Assembly: GCA_963592185.1 (NCBI GenBank) | Contig: CAVAVT010000003.1 | Span: forward strand, 1 to 64,000 | DNA length: 64,000 nucleotides | DNA from: CAVAVT01 sp963592185 | GTDB lineage: Bacteria > Bacillota > Negativicutes > Selenomonadales > Selenomonadaceae | Direction: 5' to 3' | Shown here: one piece after another, positions 25,859-34,848 of the stretch | How positions within the stretch are numbered: the first letter of the stretch is position 1 | How the letters are laid out: the number at the start of each line of letters is the position of its first letter | Program-made: the position numbers and the translations under genes | Notes under the pieces: generated by a model | Told to the model about the DNA's origin: nothing | Seen by the model: only the letters and a program-made list of their open reading frames with translations | The model's database searches: none

Positions 25859-27061
25859 ATGAGAGAGACTGATGAACAGATTTACGCCAAAGATGAACAG
25901 GATTATATGCCGGTGTTCGCACGCTACAAAATCGTTTTAGACCATGGCGATGGCGTATATGTATATGATACACAGGGAAAGAAATACCTGGATTACCTTG
26001 GGGGCATTGCGGTAAATGTACTGGGACATGCTCATCCTGCACTGGTTAAGGCTGTTGCTGAACAGGCTGGAAAGATGATTCATTGCTCCAATCTTTATTA
26101 CACCCAGGTTCAGGCGGATGCCGCAGAAAAACTTGTAAAGCTTAGCGGCCTTGGCAAGGTATTTTTCGGAAATTCCGGAGCAGAGGCAAATGAGGGCGCA
26201 ATAAAGCTTGCAAGAAAGTATGCCCATAACATTGACCCTGAAAAATCCCAGATTATTTCAGCAAACATGAGCTTCCATGGCAGAACAATTGCCACTCTTA
26301 CAGCAACAGGTCAGCCACATTATCACGAGGGCTTCGGTCCTCTGCCTGAGGGCTTTGACTATGTTGACTACAATGACATCGAAGCTCTTGAGAGCATGAT
26401 GAGCGAGAAAACCGCTGCAGTAATGCTGGAAACAATTCAGGGAGAGGGCGGCGTACATGTACCGGACAAGGAGTACTTCCAGAAGGTACGTGCTCTCTGC
26501 GACAAGTACGATGCACTGCTTATTCTGGATGAGATTCAGTGCGGCATGGGAAGAACAGGCAAGTTCTTTGCATATGAGCAGTACGGAATTAAGCCGGATA
26601 TTGTAACCCTTGCAAAGGGACTGGCTGGCGGCGTTCCAATTGGAGCATTCATTGCCAGCGACAAGGTTTCCTCAGCATTTAAGGCTGGCGACCACGGCTC
26701 CACCTTTGGCGGCAATCCTCTGGCATGTGCTGGAGCAAATGTTGTTCTTGATACCATCGTCAACGATGGACTTTTGCAGCATGTTGAAGAGGTGGGGGCA
26801 TATCTCAGGAAGGGTCTGGAGGAGCTTAAGGAGGCGTATCCTTCCCTCATTACTGAGGTTCGTGGCATGGGACTTATTCAGGGTATGCAGCTCACCAAGC
26901 CCGGCAGGGATATTGTAAACAGATGCCTGGACTACGGTCTGATAATCAACTGCACTGTAGGCACTGTACTGCGTTTTGTTCCGCCTCTCATCATTGAGAA
27001 GCAGCATGTGGACGAACTCATCAGCGTGCTGAAAAAAGTATTGCCTGAGTTCGCTGACTAA
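25859..27061 (+). CDS. argD: Acetylornithine aminotransferase
   Basis: PLP-dependent class III transaminase that makes N-acetylornithine (and often diaminopimelate precursors). The PLP lysine lies in TLAKGLAGGVPIGAF. Other signatures are NSGAEANEGAIKLAR, FHGRTIATLTATG and LILDEIQCGMGRTG. The 400 residues are typical. Ends the first arg block; argF has its own promoter 100 bases downstream. Confidence 0.95.
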   Translation: MRETDEQIYAKDEQDYMPVFARYKIVLDHGDGVYVYDTQGKKYLDYLGGIAVNVLGHAHPALVKAVAEQAGKMIHCSNLYYTQVQADAAEKLVKLSGLGKVFFGNSGAEANEGAIKLARKYAHNIDPEKSQIISANMSFHGRTIATLTATGQPHYHEGFGPLPEGFDYVDYNDIEALESMMSEKTAAVMLETIQGEGGVHVPDKEYFQKVRALCDKYDALLILDEIQCGMGRTGKFFAYEQYGIKPDIVTLAKGLAGGVPIGAFIASDKVSSAFKAGDHGSTFGGNPLACAGANVVLDTIVNDGLLQHVEEVGAYLRKGLEELKEAYPSLITEVRGMGLIQGMQLTKPGRDIVNRCLDYGLIINCTVGTVLRFVPPLIIEKQHVDELISVLKKVLPEFAD

Positions 27062-27121
27062 AAAGATATATGTACACTCTTTAGCCCGTTTATTACAGTT
27101 ATGAATACAATGTGACATTGC

Positions 27122-27150
27122 TTTTCACTGTTTTTAAAATGTAGTATAAT
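27122..27150 (+). promoter_or_regulatory. Promoter of argF
   Basis: TTTTCA and TATAAT are 17 bases apart. A partial ARG-box match (ATGAATACAATGTGA, near 27101) lies just upstream. Confidence 0.5.
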
Positions 27151-27193
27151 GAGCCTTGGTAGTGTACATAAGATTACATTCGGAGGTTATGAA

Positions 27194-28126
27194 ATGTTAA
27201 AGGGTAGAGATATGCTGTCCATCCACGACCTTTCTGTGGATGAGGTACAGGAGATTCTGAGGCTTGCCCAGGAGCTTAAAGCAAAGCAGAAGGCTGGCAT
27301 AGAACATCACATTCTCAAGGGAAAGACCTTGGGAATGATATTTGAAAAATCTTCCACAAGGACCAGAGTGTCCTTTGAGACAGGCATGTATCAGCTGGGA
27401 GGACAGGCACTGTTCCTTTCAAACCGTGACCTCCAGCTTGGACGTGGCGAGCCTATAAAGGACACCGCCCGTGTGCTTTCCAGATATTTGGACGGCATTA
27501 TGATTCGTACATATGGCCATGACAGAGTTGAGGAACTGGCAAAATATGCAGATATACCTGTTATAAATGCATTGACTGACCTCCTGCATCCCTGCCAGGT
27601 TCTCACCGATTTGCTCACTATCATCGAGCATAAGGGCAAGGACCTGAAGGGTCTGAAGATGGCATATGTTGGTGATGGCAATAACATGACCAACTCATAC
27701 ATGTATGGCTGTGCAAAAGCCGGAATGGTTTTCACAGCAGCAACCCCCAAGGGCTACGAGCCTGACCCGGAGGTAACTAAAAATGCAATTGAGGATGCAA
27801 AGGAAACTGGAGCATCCATCACCCTTATGAACGACCCGGTTGAGGCTGTAAAGGGTGCGGATATTGTTGTTACCGATACCTGGGCAAGCATGGGACAGGA
27901 AGCTGAGCACGATGAGCGCAAAAAGATTTTCCAGTCCTATCAGGTAAATAAGGAGCTTTTGGCACATGCTGACAAGCGTGTTATTGTAATGCACTGTCTG
28001 CCAGCGTACAGAGGCGAGGAAATCACCGAGGAAGTATTGGAAGCAAATGCTTCAGTAATCTTCGATGAGGCTGAAAACCGTCTCCATACCCAGAAGGCTA
28101 TTATGGCCCTCACAATGGCTGACTAA
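27194..28126 (+). CDS. argF: Ornithine carbamoyltransferase
   Basis: Joins ornithine and carbamoyl phosphate to citrulline. The carbamoyl phosphate site is EKSSTRTRVSFE, followed by HPCQVLTD, and the ornithine loop is MHCLPAYRGEEI. The start at 27194 follows GGAGG and gives 310 residues; the longer frame from 27149 begins inside the promoter. argG follows after 34 bases. Could serve catabolic arginine deiminase flux too, but no arcA is nearby. Confidence 0.96.
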   Translation: MLKGRDMLSIHDLSVDEVQEILRLAQELKAKQKAGIEHHILKGKTLGMIFEKSSTRTRVSFETGMYQLGGQALFLSNRDLQLGRGEPIKDTARVLSRYLDGIMIRTYGHDRVEELAKYADIPVINALTDLLHPCQVLTDLLTIIEHKGKDLKGLKMAYVGDGNNMTNSYMYGCAKAGMVFTAATPKGYEPDPEVTKNAIEDAKETGASITLMNDPVEAVKGADIVVTDTWASMGQEAEHDERKKIFQSYQVNKELLAHADKRVIVMHCLPAYRGEEITEEVLEANASVIFDEAENRLHTQKAIMALTMAD

Positions 28127-28160
28127 ATAAGATTTTTAATCATAAGGAGTTGTAAATATT

Positions 28161-29372
28161 ATGGCAGAATTCAAGAAAGTTGTATTGGCATATTCCGGTG
28201 GTCTGGATACTTCCGTTATTATTCCCTGGCTGAAGGAAAACTACGGCGGATGCGAAGTTATTGCTTGCTGTGCAGATATTGGACAGGGCGATGACATGCA
28301 GGCTATCCATGACAAGGCTCTCCGTTCCGGTGCATCCAAGTGCTACATCATGGATCTTACTCAGGAATTCCTTGAGGAGTATGTATGGCCTACATTGAAG
28401 GCTGGCGCTGTATATGAGGGCAAGTACCTTCTGGGCACTTCCTTTGCACGTCCTCTCATTGCAAAGCATCTTGTTGATGTTGCAAAGAAGGAAGGCGCTG
28501 ATGCAATTGCTCACGGTGCTACCGGCAAGGGCAACGATCAGGTTCGTTTTGAGCTGACTGTCAAGGCACTGGCTCCTAACATGGCAATCATTGCTCCATG
28601 GCGTGAGTGGGATCTCCTTTCCCGTACACAGGAAATTGAGTATGCAAAGGCACACAACATCGAGATTCCTACCGACAACAAGAAGTATTCCATGGACAAG
28701 AACATCTGGCATCTTTCCCATGAGGGTTCCGACCTTGAGGATCCTTGGAATGAGCCTCACAACGAGATGATGCTTGTATCTCAGGCTCCTGAGAACGCAA
28801 AGGACGAGGCTGAGTATGTAACTGTTGACTTCGAGGCTGGCGTACCTGTAGCTGTTAATGGCGAGAAAATGGGCGCTGTTGAGCTTCTCACCGCTCTGAA
28901 TGACATTGGAGCACGCAACGGTGTAGGTATTGTTGATATCTGCGAGAACCGTCTGGTAGGCATGAAGTCCCGTGGTGTATACGAGAACCCCGGCGGAGCA
29001 ATCCTCTACTATGCACATCGTGAGCTTGAGTATCTCTGCCTTGACCGTGCTACTTTCCACTACAAGGAAGGCGTTGCAATCCGCTTTGGCGAGCTCGTGT
29101 ATGATGGAATGTGGTTCTGCCAGCTCCGTGAGGCTCTCTCCGCATTCGTTGACAGCACTCAGGCTACCGTTACTGGTACCGTTAAGCTGAAGCTCTACAA
29201 GGGCAACATCATGAGCGCTGGTGCAAAATCTCCTTATTCCCTGTACAATCAGGAATTTGTAACCTTCGAGGAGGATCACGTATACAACCAGGCTGATGCA
29301 GAAGGCTTCATCAACCTCTTTGGTCTGCCTCTTAAGGTTCGTGCCCTCATGCAGGAAAAGGCAGGTAAATAA
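28161..29372 (+). CDS. argG: Argininosuccinate synthase
   Basis: Uses ATP to couple citrulline and aspartate. The P-loop of the PP-motif family is VVLAYSGGLDTSVIIPWL at residues 7-24. Further conserved segments are AHGATGKGNDQVRFEL and the SRGVYENPGGAIL region near residue 275. The 403 residues are typical. The stop codon overlaps the argH start by one base (TAATG). Confidence 0.97.
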   Translation: MAEFKKVVLAYSGGLDTSVIIPWLKENYGGCEVIACCADIGQGDDMQAIHDKALRSGASKCYIMDLTQEFLEEYVWPTLKAGAVYEGKYLLGTSFARPLIAKHLVDVAKKEGADAIAHGATGKGNDQVRFELTVKALAPNMAIIAPWREWDLLSRTQEIEYAKAHNIEIPTDNKKYSMDKNIWHLSHEGSDLEDPWNEPHNEMMLVSQAPENAKDEAEYVTVDFEAGVPVAVNGEKMGAVELLTALNDIGARNGVGIVDICENRLVGMKSRGVYENPGGAILYYAHRELEYLCLDRATFHYKEGVAIRFGELVYDGMWFCQLREALSAFVDSTQATVTGTVKLKLYKGNIMSAGAKSPYSLYNQEFVTFEEDHVYNQADAEGFINLFGLPLKVRALMQEKAGK

Positions 29373-30790
29373 TGGCCGAGCAGCTTTGGGGCGGTCGTTT
29401 TACCAAGACCACAGATCAGATGATAAACGAGTTTCAGGCTTCAATATCCTTTGATAAGAGAATGTATCATGAGGATATTGCTGGTTCCATAGCCCATGCA
29501 ACCATGCTTGCAAAGTGCGGAATTATTTCCGAGGAAGACAGGGACAGCATTATCGCAGGCCTGAAGGACATCCTTAAGCAGATTGAAGAGGGGAATTTCG
29601 ATTTCTCTGTAGATCTTGAGGATATCCATATGAATATCGAAAAAAGACTTACGGATGCAATTGGTGATGCAGGCGGCCGTCTGCACACCGCACGCAGCCG
29701 TAATGACCAGGTAGCTCTTGACACCCACATGTATGTTAGAAAGCAGACTGTGGAAGTCATGAAGCTTATTGAAGATTTGCAGAGGGCTCTTGTGGAGACC
29801 GCTGAAAAGTATTCTGATGTTATCATGCCGGGATATACTCATCTTCAGCGTGCACAGCCCATTTTGTTCGGACATCACATGATGGCATACTTCTGTATGC
29901 TGAGCCGTGATTTTGCCCGTTTCAGAGGAGTTTACAGCCGTGCGGACATCATGCCTTTAGGGGCAGGTGCTTTGGCTGGAACAACTTTCCCAATCGACAG
30001 GGAATTTGTGGCAAGGCAGCTCAATTTCGAGAATATCTACAACAACAGTTTGGATGCTGTAAGCGACAGAGACTACATCATGGAGTTCCTGTCTGCGGCT
30101 TCTATGCTTATGGTTCATCTCTCACGTCTCAGTGAGGAAACCATCCTTTGGTGCTCCAGAGAGTTCTCCTTCATAGAGCTGGATGATGCACACTGCACTG
30201 GATCCTCCATGATGCCGCAGAAAAAGAACCCGGATGTTTCCGAGCTGGTTCGTGGCAAGACTGGACGAGTTGTCGGCCATCTCATGGCTATGCTGTCAAC
30301 TGTTAAGGGTCTCCCTCTTGCCTACAACAAGGATTTGCAGGAGGACAAGGAAGGTATCTTCGATACCATTGATACAGTTAAGTTCAGTTTGGCGGTTTAC
30401 GCTGAGCTTCTCCGTGGCATGAAGGTCCGCAGAGATGTTATGAAGCGTGCTGTGGATGAAGATTTCTCCAATGCAACCGACTTGGCTGACTACCTTGTAA
30501 AGAAGGGTATGCCTTTCAGAAAGGCACACGCTGTTTCCGGAAAGGCAGTGCATTACTGCATAGAGCAGGGCAAGTGGCTTGAGGATTTGACCATTGAGGA
30601 GTTTAAGTCCATGTCACCGCTTTTCGAGGATGATATCAAGGTTGAAATCAGCCCTGAAACCTGTGTCAAGAACAGAAATTCCTTCGGCGGAACCTCCTAC
30701 AAGCAGGTGGAGCTTCAGATTCAGGCTGCAAAGGAACTTTTAGACGCTGAACAGGCTGAATGCAAGGCTGTTTCAGAAAAACAGATTTAA
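29372..30790 (+). CDS. argH: Argininosuccinate lyase
   Basis: Cleaves argininosuccinate to arginine and fumarate; the fumarate can feed the fumarate reductase encoded upstream. Superfamily motifs are HTARSRNDQVALD, GYTHLQRAQP and the signature GSSMMPQKKNPD. It has 472 residues. It starts on the last base of the argG stop, implying translational coupling, and the operon stops at the terminator at 30798. Confidence 0.97.
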   Translation: MAEQLWGGRFTKTTDQMINEFQASISFDKRMYHEDIAGSIAHATMLAKCGIISEEDRDSIIAGLKDILKQIEEGNFDFSVDLEDIHMNIEKRLTDAIGDAGGRLHTARSRNDQVALDTHMYVRKQTVEVMKLIEDLQRALVETAEKYSDVIMPGYTHLQRAQPILFGHHMMAYFCMLSRDFARFRGVYSRADIMPLGAGALAGTTFPIDREFVARQLNFENIYNNSLDAVSDRDYIMEFLSAASMLMVHLSRLSEETILWCSREFSFIELDDAHCTGSSMMPQKKNPDVSELVRGKTGRVVGHLMAMLSTVKGLPLAYNKDLQEDKEGIFDTIDTVKFSLAVYAELLRGMKVRRDVMKRAVDEDFSNATDLADYLVKKGMPFRKAHAVSGKAVHYCIEQGKWLEDLTIEEFKSMSPLFEDDIKVEISPETCVKNRNSFGGTSYKQVELQIQAAKELLDAEQAECKAVSEKQI

Positions 30791-30797
30791 TACTAAG

Positions 30798-30831
30798 AAG
30801 GACATGATTAATTTAGGTCATGTCCTTTTTT
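30798..30831 (+). terminator. Intrinsic terminator after argH
   Basis: AAGGACATGA pairs with TCATGTCCTT around a 10-base loop and runs into T residues. Confidence 0.9.
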
Positions 30832-30834
30832 ACA

Positions 30835-30863
30835 TTGAGTTTTTTTTGTGGGAATGTTAAAAT
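30835..30863 (+). promoter_or_regulatory. Promoter of the Hpt-like gene
   Basis: TTGAGT and TAAAAT are 17 bases apart, giving a start near 30870. Confidence 0.5.
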
Positions 30864-30910
30864 GAATTAAATGTATGTTGTTTTAAAATCTATCATAAAC
30901 GGTGGTTGTC

Positions 30911-31261
30911 ATGACAGAGAATAAATACAAGGATATTGGCATAGACTACGAAAAGGGTCTGAGTATTTTCATGGGAAATGAGGAGATGTACCTCAGCTAT
31001 TTGAAGGACTTCCTGTACAATGGCTCCTATGAGGAAATAATCATGGGAATCGAAATTGGCGATTTTTCCATGGCAGAAAATGCTGCCCTGACACTGAAGG
31101 GTGTGGCTGCTAATCTTGGCATGACCGGGCTTACTAATGTTCTGGATGATTTAGTGAAGGCTTTGTCTGCAAAGGACAGTACAAAAATTGACGGTGTAAT
31201 GGACCATCTGCAGGAAGCCTATGCACAGCTTATGGCTGCACATGATGAACGTACAAAGTAA
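30911..31261 (+). CDS. Hpt-like domain protein lacking the phospho-histidine
   Basis: A 116-residue helical protein matching the histidine phosphotransfer fold. The Hpt core, normally AHTLKG followed by AANLGA, reads here AALTLKGVAANLGM at residues 58-71, so the phosphorylated histidine position is Leu60. It therefore probably cannot relay phosphate and may act as a binding partner or decoy. The ATG at 30911 is preferred to GTG at 30902. A small membrane protein gene follows after 30 bases. Confidence 0.7.
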   Translation: MTENKYKDIGIDYEKGLSIFMGNEEMYLSYLKDFLYNGSYEEIIMGIEIGDFSMAENAALTLKGVAANLGMTGLTNVLDDLVKALSAKDSTKIDGVMDHLQEAYAQLMAAHDERTK

Positions 31262-31291
31262 AATGCTGTATAGATTGTCGGAGGTATTTAT

Positions 31292-31474
31292 TTGAAACTG
31301 TTTAAATATATGAGAAAAACAGACTGGCTTATGCTGGCCCTGATAATTTTTAACCTGGCAACACTGAACTATGAGGAGCTCAATACCTGGGAAGCTATAT
31401 TGCTTGGCTGTATCGGGATATGGGTGGTTTTCCTTTTTGTAAGAATTTATATACTGTACCGCAAGGATCAGTAG
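31292..31474 (+). CDS. Small membrane protein, 60 residues, unknown function
   Basis: Two hydrophobic segments are visible, WLMLALIIFNLATLN and AILLGCIGIWVVFLFVRIYIL, with positively charged ends, suggesting an inner-membrane hairpin. The TTG start follows GGAGG by 9 bases. It probably shares a transcript with the Hpt-like gene, and a long-loop terminator follows. No family is recognised. Confidence 0.6.
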   Translation: MKLFKYMRKTDWLMLALIIFNLATLNYEELNTWEAILLGCIGIWVVFLFVRIYILYRKDQ

Positions 31475-31486
31475 ACTCAAATAAGC

Positions 31487-31551
31487 TACCAGTGGTCACG
31501 TGAGAAAAATCCGTTGGATTATGTTTCAGGATGACACTGGTAATTTTTTTT
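31487..31551 (+). terminator. Terminator or attenuator abutting the next ribosome site
   Basis: TACCAGTG (31487-31494) pairs with CACTGGTA (31535-31542) and is followed by eight T residues. The ribosome site AGGAGG of the next gene begins at 31552, directly after the T tract. The 40-base loop carries a small hairpin (ATCC, GTT, GGAT). Confidence 0.75.
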
Positions 31552-31562
31552 AGGAGGTAAAA

Positions 31563-32579
31563 ATGAAGCTATTTAAAGGTTTGATAGGTATTTTTTGTGC
31601 TGTTTCTCTGCTTTTGGGAATAGGCTGCAGTTCCGCAAATAATAATCAGGGAAGCGGCAATGGCAGTACAAAGCCTGAAACACAGGTTCAGCTACAGACA
31701 GCCCAGCCGGGAGTTACCATAAAGGTACTGGATGTTGGTCAGGGAGATGCCATACTTATACTGACAGATAGTCAGACCATATTAATGGACTGCGGCGATG
31801 TGGACGAGGATATTCAGCAGCGGTTGAAAAAAATGCTGAATAAATACATCCCGGCTGACAGGAAGGATGCTGCCACTGGAAAACTTATTATCGACAAACT
31901 GATTCTTACCCATCCCCATGCAGACCACATGGGCGGTGCTGCAATGGTCTTAAATAATTTTGCTGTAAAAGAGGTATATCATAACGGTATCAGCCATACT
32001 CCGAAATTTTACAAGAAATTCCTAAAGGCTGTTGATGCCAATAATGTTAAGCTAACCACTTTGAAGGCTGGAGACATACTTGAGTTTGGCTCGGAAAAAA
32101 ATAAGGTAGAATTCAAGGTGCTGAGTCCTACACCCGATATGGTGACAGCTACAAAGGACAAGAAAGCCAAGCATGAAAAGGTCAATCTGAATTTGGATTC
32201 CATAGAGGGAAGACTTACCTGCGGCAGCTTCTCTATGATGTTTACTGGAGACGGTGAGGCTGAGACAGAGGCTGGTATTCTCAACAGAAATTCCAGAAGC
32301 GACCTTAAATCCAATGTGCTGAAGGCTCCCCACCATGGAAGTAAGACCTCTTCCACAGATGAATTTTTGAATGCTGTCAGCCCTGAAGCTGTGGTCATAT
32401 CCATGGGACAGGGGAATGACTACCATCATCCCCATAAACAGGTGATGAAGAGATATGAACAGAGAAATTTCAAGGTATATCAGACCGAGGACGATGAATA
32501 TGGAAGAAAGGGTATGGGTACAGTTACAATTCAGACTGACGGTGTAAACTACAATATAACTGGTGAAAAAGAGAAATGA
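31563..32579 (+). CDS. ComEC-like metallo-beta-lactamase-fold lipoprotein
   Basis: A 338-residue exported hydrolase. The N-terminal signal ends in the lipobox LGIGC with Cys22 as lipidation site. The metal motif HPHADH is at residues 117-122, and later KAPHHGSKTS and VISMGQGNDYHHPH complete the site. It resembles the detached C-terminal nuclease-like domain of the DNA uptake protein ComEC; the membrane channel part is absent. The adjacent DUF3006 gene is its usual partner. DNA degradation at the envelope is a reasonable guess, unproven. Confidence 0.85.
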   Translation: MKLFKGLIGIFCAVSLLLGIGCSSANNNQGSGNGSTKPETQVQLQTAQPGVTIKVLDVGQGDAILILTDSQTILMDCGDVDEDIQQRLKKMLNKYIPADRKDAATGKLIIDKLILTHPHADHMGGAAMVLNNFAVKEVYHNGISHTPKFYKKFLKAVDANNVKLTTLKAGDILEFGSEKNKVEFKVLSPTPDMVTATKDKKAKHEKVNLNLDSIEGRLTCGSFSMMFTGDGEAETEAGILNRNSRSDLKSNVLKAPHHGSKTSSTDEFLNAVSPEAVVISMGQGNDYHHPHKQVMKRYEQRNFKVYQTEDDEYGRKGMGTVTIQTDGVNYNITGEKEK

Positions 32580-32588
32580 GGCGATAAT

Positions 32589-32804
32589 ATGATATCAGCT
32601 GTAATAGACAGATTTGAAGGCAGCAAGGCTGTACTCCTGCTGGGAGATGAGGAAGTACAGGTAAATTTTCCAGCAAAATTTCTTCCAGAGGAGGTTACAG
32701 AAGGGGACTATATCAAAATCGATATAGCCTATGATGAGGAAGCTACAAAGGCTGCTTCAGAAGAAGTGGAAGCTCTTCTAAAGAAATTAGAGGACAGACC
32801 TTAA
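32589..32804 (+). CDS. DUF3006 family protein
   Basis: A 71-residue protein starting MISAVIDRFEGSKAVLLL, the characteristic opening of DUF3006 (a small beta-rich domain with a charged C-terminal helix). It lies 9 bases after the ComEC-like lipoprotein gene, the arrangement common in Firmicutes. Biochemical role unknown. Confidence 0.8.
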   Translation: MISAVIDRFEGSKAVLLLGDEEVQVNFPAKFLPEEVTEGDYIKIDIAYDEEATKAASEEVEALLKKLEDRP

Positions 32805-32846
32805 TAGATGCCAGAACAAATTTTAAGGATTGGAGTGTTTTATTGG

Positions 32847-33983
32847 ATGCTTTTGTATAAAAGCTCCCAGAGGGGTAGAAGCCTTAATGGGAGAATTGGC
32901 TATGTCATGAAAATAATGGCTGTAATGATTACAGCTTTTGTACTGGGTATTGGCGGTCTTGATGCTTCAAAGGCAGAGGCTAAAAGCCCATATGATTTGA
33001 ACTATTTTAACTTTGAAGTAGTGGATGTGGACGGCTCCAATGTGCTCCGAATAGAGGTTGGTGCTGACAAGGCAATGGCGGAGGGGGATTATATCGTAAG
33101 CGAAAATCCCGACAAGCCTAAGCAGCTGCTGATAGATATCCCAAACAGCGAGCAGGGGAAAATTCCCTCTGATATCACCTTGGACGGGGATATTGGAAGG
33201 TACATGACCATTCGTGAGCTGGAACGCAGACATATGCAGCTGATGGTTTCCGTTTCAAAGACCTTGAAGGACCATCAGTACAGGGTATATACAGCTGAGG
33301 CTGACAAGAAAGCTAAAAAGCCCTTTAGAATAGTAATAGACGTTTATGACCATCCGGATCCTGCATTGGTGGTCGAGGAACCCAAGACTGATTTTCAGAC
33401 AGATGGCGTTACGGGAAGGACAATTATCATTGATCCCGGACATGGTGGAAGCGACAGCGGAGCCATTGGACCCAGCGGTCTGATGGAAAAGGATGTGACA
33501 TTGAAGGTGTCTATGCGTCTCCGGGACATGCTGGAGAACTCCGGTGCCCGTGTGATTATGACCCGTGATACAGATGTGGATGTATATGGACCGGGAGCCT
33601 CGGACAGGCAGGAGCTTCAGGCAAGGGTGAATGTTTCTAAATTTTCCCCAGGAGCGGATATTTTTCTAAGTGTTCATATAAATGCCTTTACCAGCCCAAC
33701 AGCCCATGGTACAGCAACGTATTATTTCACCGGAAGCAGATCGGGAATGCGTCTGGCGGATTATCTGCAGAATGGAATGGTGAACCGCATTGGTCTTTAT
33801 GACAGAGGCATACACGAAGCAAATTTCTATGTACTGAAGCATACAGATATGCCGGCAGCTCTGGTGGAGCTTGCCTTTATTACCAATTATTCCGAAGAAG
33901 ACTATATGCGCACTGATGAATTTATTGACAATGCCGCAAAGGGAATTTGCGAGGGTCTGTCGAATTATTTCAAAATGAGATGA
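32847..33983 (+). CDS. N-acetylmuramoyl-L-alanine amidase with AMIN domain
   Basis: Exported wall hydrolase that cuts the bond between muramic acid and the stem peptide. After a hydrophobic signal (IMAVMITAFVLGIGGLDASKA), an AMIN domain covers roughly residues 55-165. The zinc amidase_3 domain begins TIIIDPGHGGSDSGAIGPSG and continues with EKDVTLKVSMRL, LSVHINAFTS and the terminal VELAFITNY. The start is uncertain: 32847 has GGAGTG 9 bases upstream; 32808 and 32907 are also open in frame. Confidence 0.9.
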   Translation: MLLYKSSQRGRSLNGRIGYVMKIMAVMITAFVLGIGGLDASKAEAKSPYDLNYFNFEVVDVDGSNVLRIEVGADKAMAEGDYIVSENPDKPKQLLIDIPNSEQGKIPSDITLDGDIGRYMTIRELERRHMQLMVSVSKTLKDHQYRVYTAEADKKAKKPFRIVIDVYDHPDPALVVEEPKTDFQTDGVTGRTIIIDPGHGGSDSGAIGPSGLMEKDVTLKVSMRLRDMLENSGARVIMTRDTDVDVYGPGASDRQELQARVNVSKFSPGADIFLSVHINAFTSPTAHGTATYYFTGSRSGMRLADYLQNGMVNRIGLYDRGIHEANFYVLKHTDMPAALVELAFITNYSEEDYMRTDEFIDNAAKGICEGLSNYFKMR

Positions 33984-34022
33984 TTTGGCATGTGTTAAAT
34001 AAATTAAAGGAGCTTGATCTCA

Positions 34023-34589
34023 ATGAAGGTCTTTAGAATCTTTAGTATCCTATGTATTGCTGCTGTTGTAGGTATGTCGCTGCTTATAGCTGGCTGTGGG
34101 GATTCCGGAAATAGTGAAAATAATAGCTCTCAGCAGGAACAGGTTCAGCAGAAAACAGAAAAACCAGAGACTAAGGAAGTAACTCAAAATATTGACATAA
34201 TGGTATATTATGCTGATGAAAATGCCACGGGACTTATTGGCGAAAAAAGGACATTATGTGTTAAGCAGGGAGACAATAAGTATCTGCTTGCTGTGGAAGA
34301 GCTTTTAAAGGAACCAAAGACTAAGGGCTTGGTGGAAGTATTCCCTAAGAAGGCAAAGGTAAAGTCAGTAAAGGTGGAAAATGGAATAGCAACTGTAGAT
34401 TTCAGCAGAGAATTAAAGACCGGGTTTAACGGAGGATCTACAGGTGAGGAACTGCTGGTTGATTCACTGGTAAACACTCTGACTGACTTCAGCGAAATCA
34501 AGAAGGTAAAAATCATCATCGAAGGAAAGGAAATTGAAAGCCTTTCCGGACATATGGATTTGAGTACAGCCTTGGGACGTAGAAGTTAA
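34023..34589 (+). CDS. GerMN-domain lipoprotein
   Basis: The product has 188 residues. A signal helix ends in the lipobox LIAGC, then a glutamine- and serine-rich linker (about 30-55). The GerMN domain (about 60-185) has YYADENATGLIGEKRTL, AVEELLKEPKTKGLVEVFP and ATVDFSRELKTGFNGGS. GerM-type proteins in spore formers help germination and septal wall work, and often accompany amidases, as here. No spore genes are present, so an envelope role is inferred. The ATG at 34023 has AAGGAG 10 bases upstream. Confidence 0.85.
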   Translation: MKVFRIFSILCIAAVVGMSLLIAGCGDSGNSENNSSQQEQVQQKTEKPETKEVTQNIDIMVYYADENATGLIGEKRTLCVKQGDNKYLLAVEELLKEPKTKGLVEVFPKKAKVKSVKVENGIATVDFSRELKTGFNGGSTGEELLVDSLVNTLTDFSEIKKVKIIIEGKEIESLSGHMDLSTALGRRS

Positions 34590-34618
34590 ATAGACAATTG
34601 AAGTAAAAAAATGCCGGG

Positions 34619-34647
34619 TTGAACTGATACCTGGTATTTGATAAAAT
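34619..34647 (+). promoter_or_regulatory. Promoter of thiC
   Basis: TTGAAC and TAAAAT are 17 bases apart; the predicted start near 34654 lies just before the TPP aptamer. Confidence 0.6.
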
Positions 34648-34667
34648 AGTAGTAACTTGATAACGAG

Positions 34668-34752
34668 ACCACTGGGGGAGCGCAAGCTGAGAGGTGCAAC
34701 TGGCACCGACCCTTGGAACCTGTTGGGGTAATACCTGCGTAGGGAAGTGAGA
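34668..34752 (+). promoter_or_regulatory. TPP (thi-box) riboswitch aptamer
   Basis: The conserved thi-box segments appear in order: CTGGGGGAGC, GCTGAGAGG, GACCCTTGGAACCTG and GTAATACCTGCGTAGGGAA. Thiamin pyrophosphate binding should favour the terminator at 34767 and shut off thiC. Confidence 0.97.
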
Positions 34753-34766
34753 GAATTTGGTTGAAG

Positions 34767-34797
34767 GCCGCTCAGCTCTATGCTGGGCGGCTTTTTT
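34767..34797 (+). terminator. Riboswitch-controlled terminator before thiC
   Basis: GCCGCTCAGC pairs with GCTGGGCGGC around a 5-base loop, followed by TTTTTT. It is the expression platform of the TPP riboswitch. Confidence 0.92.
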
Positions 34798-34848
34798 GGT
34801 TAAGCTGTCAGGTAATATGTATTTATATTATTACGGGAGGCTTTAAAC

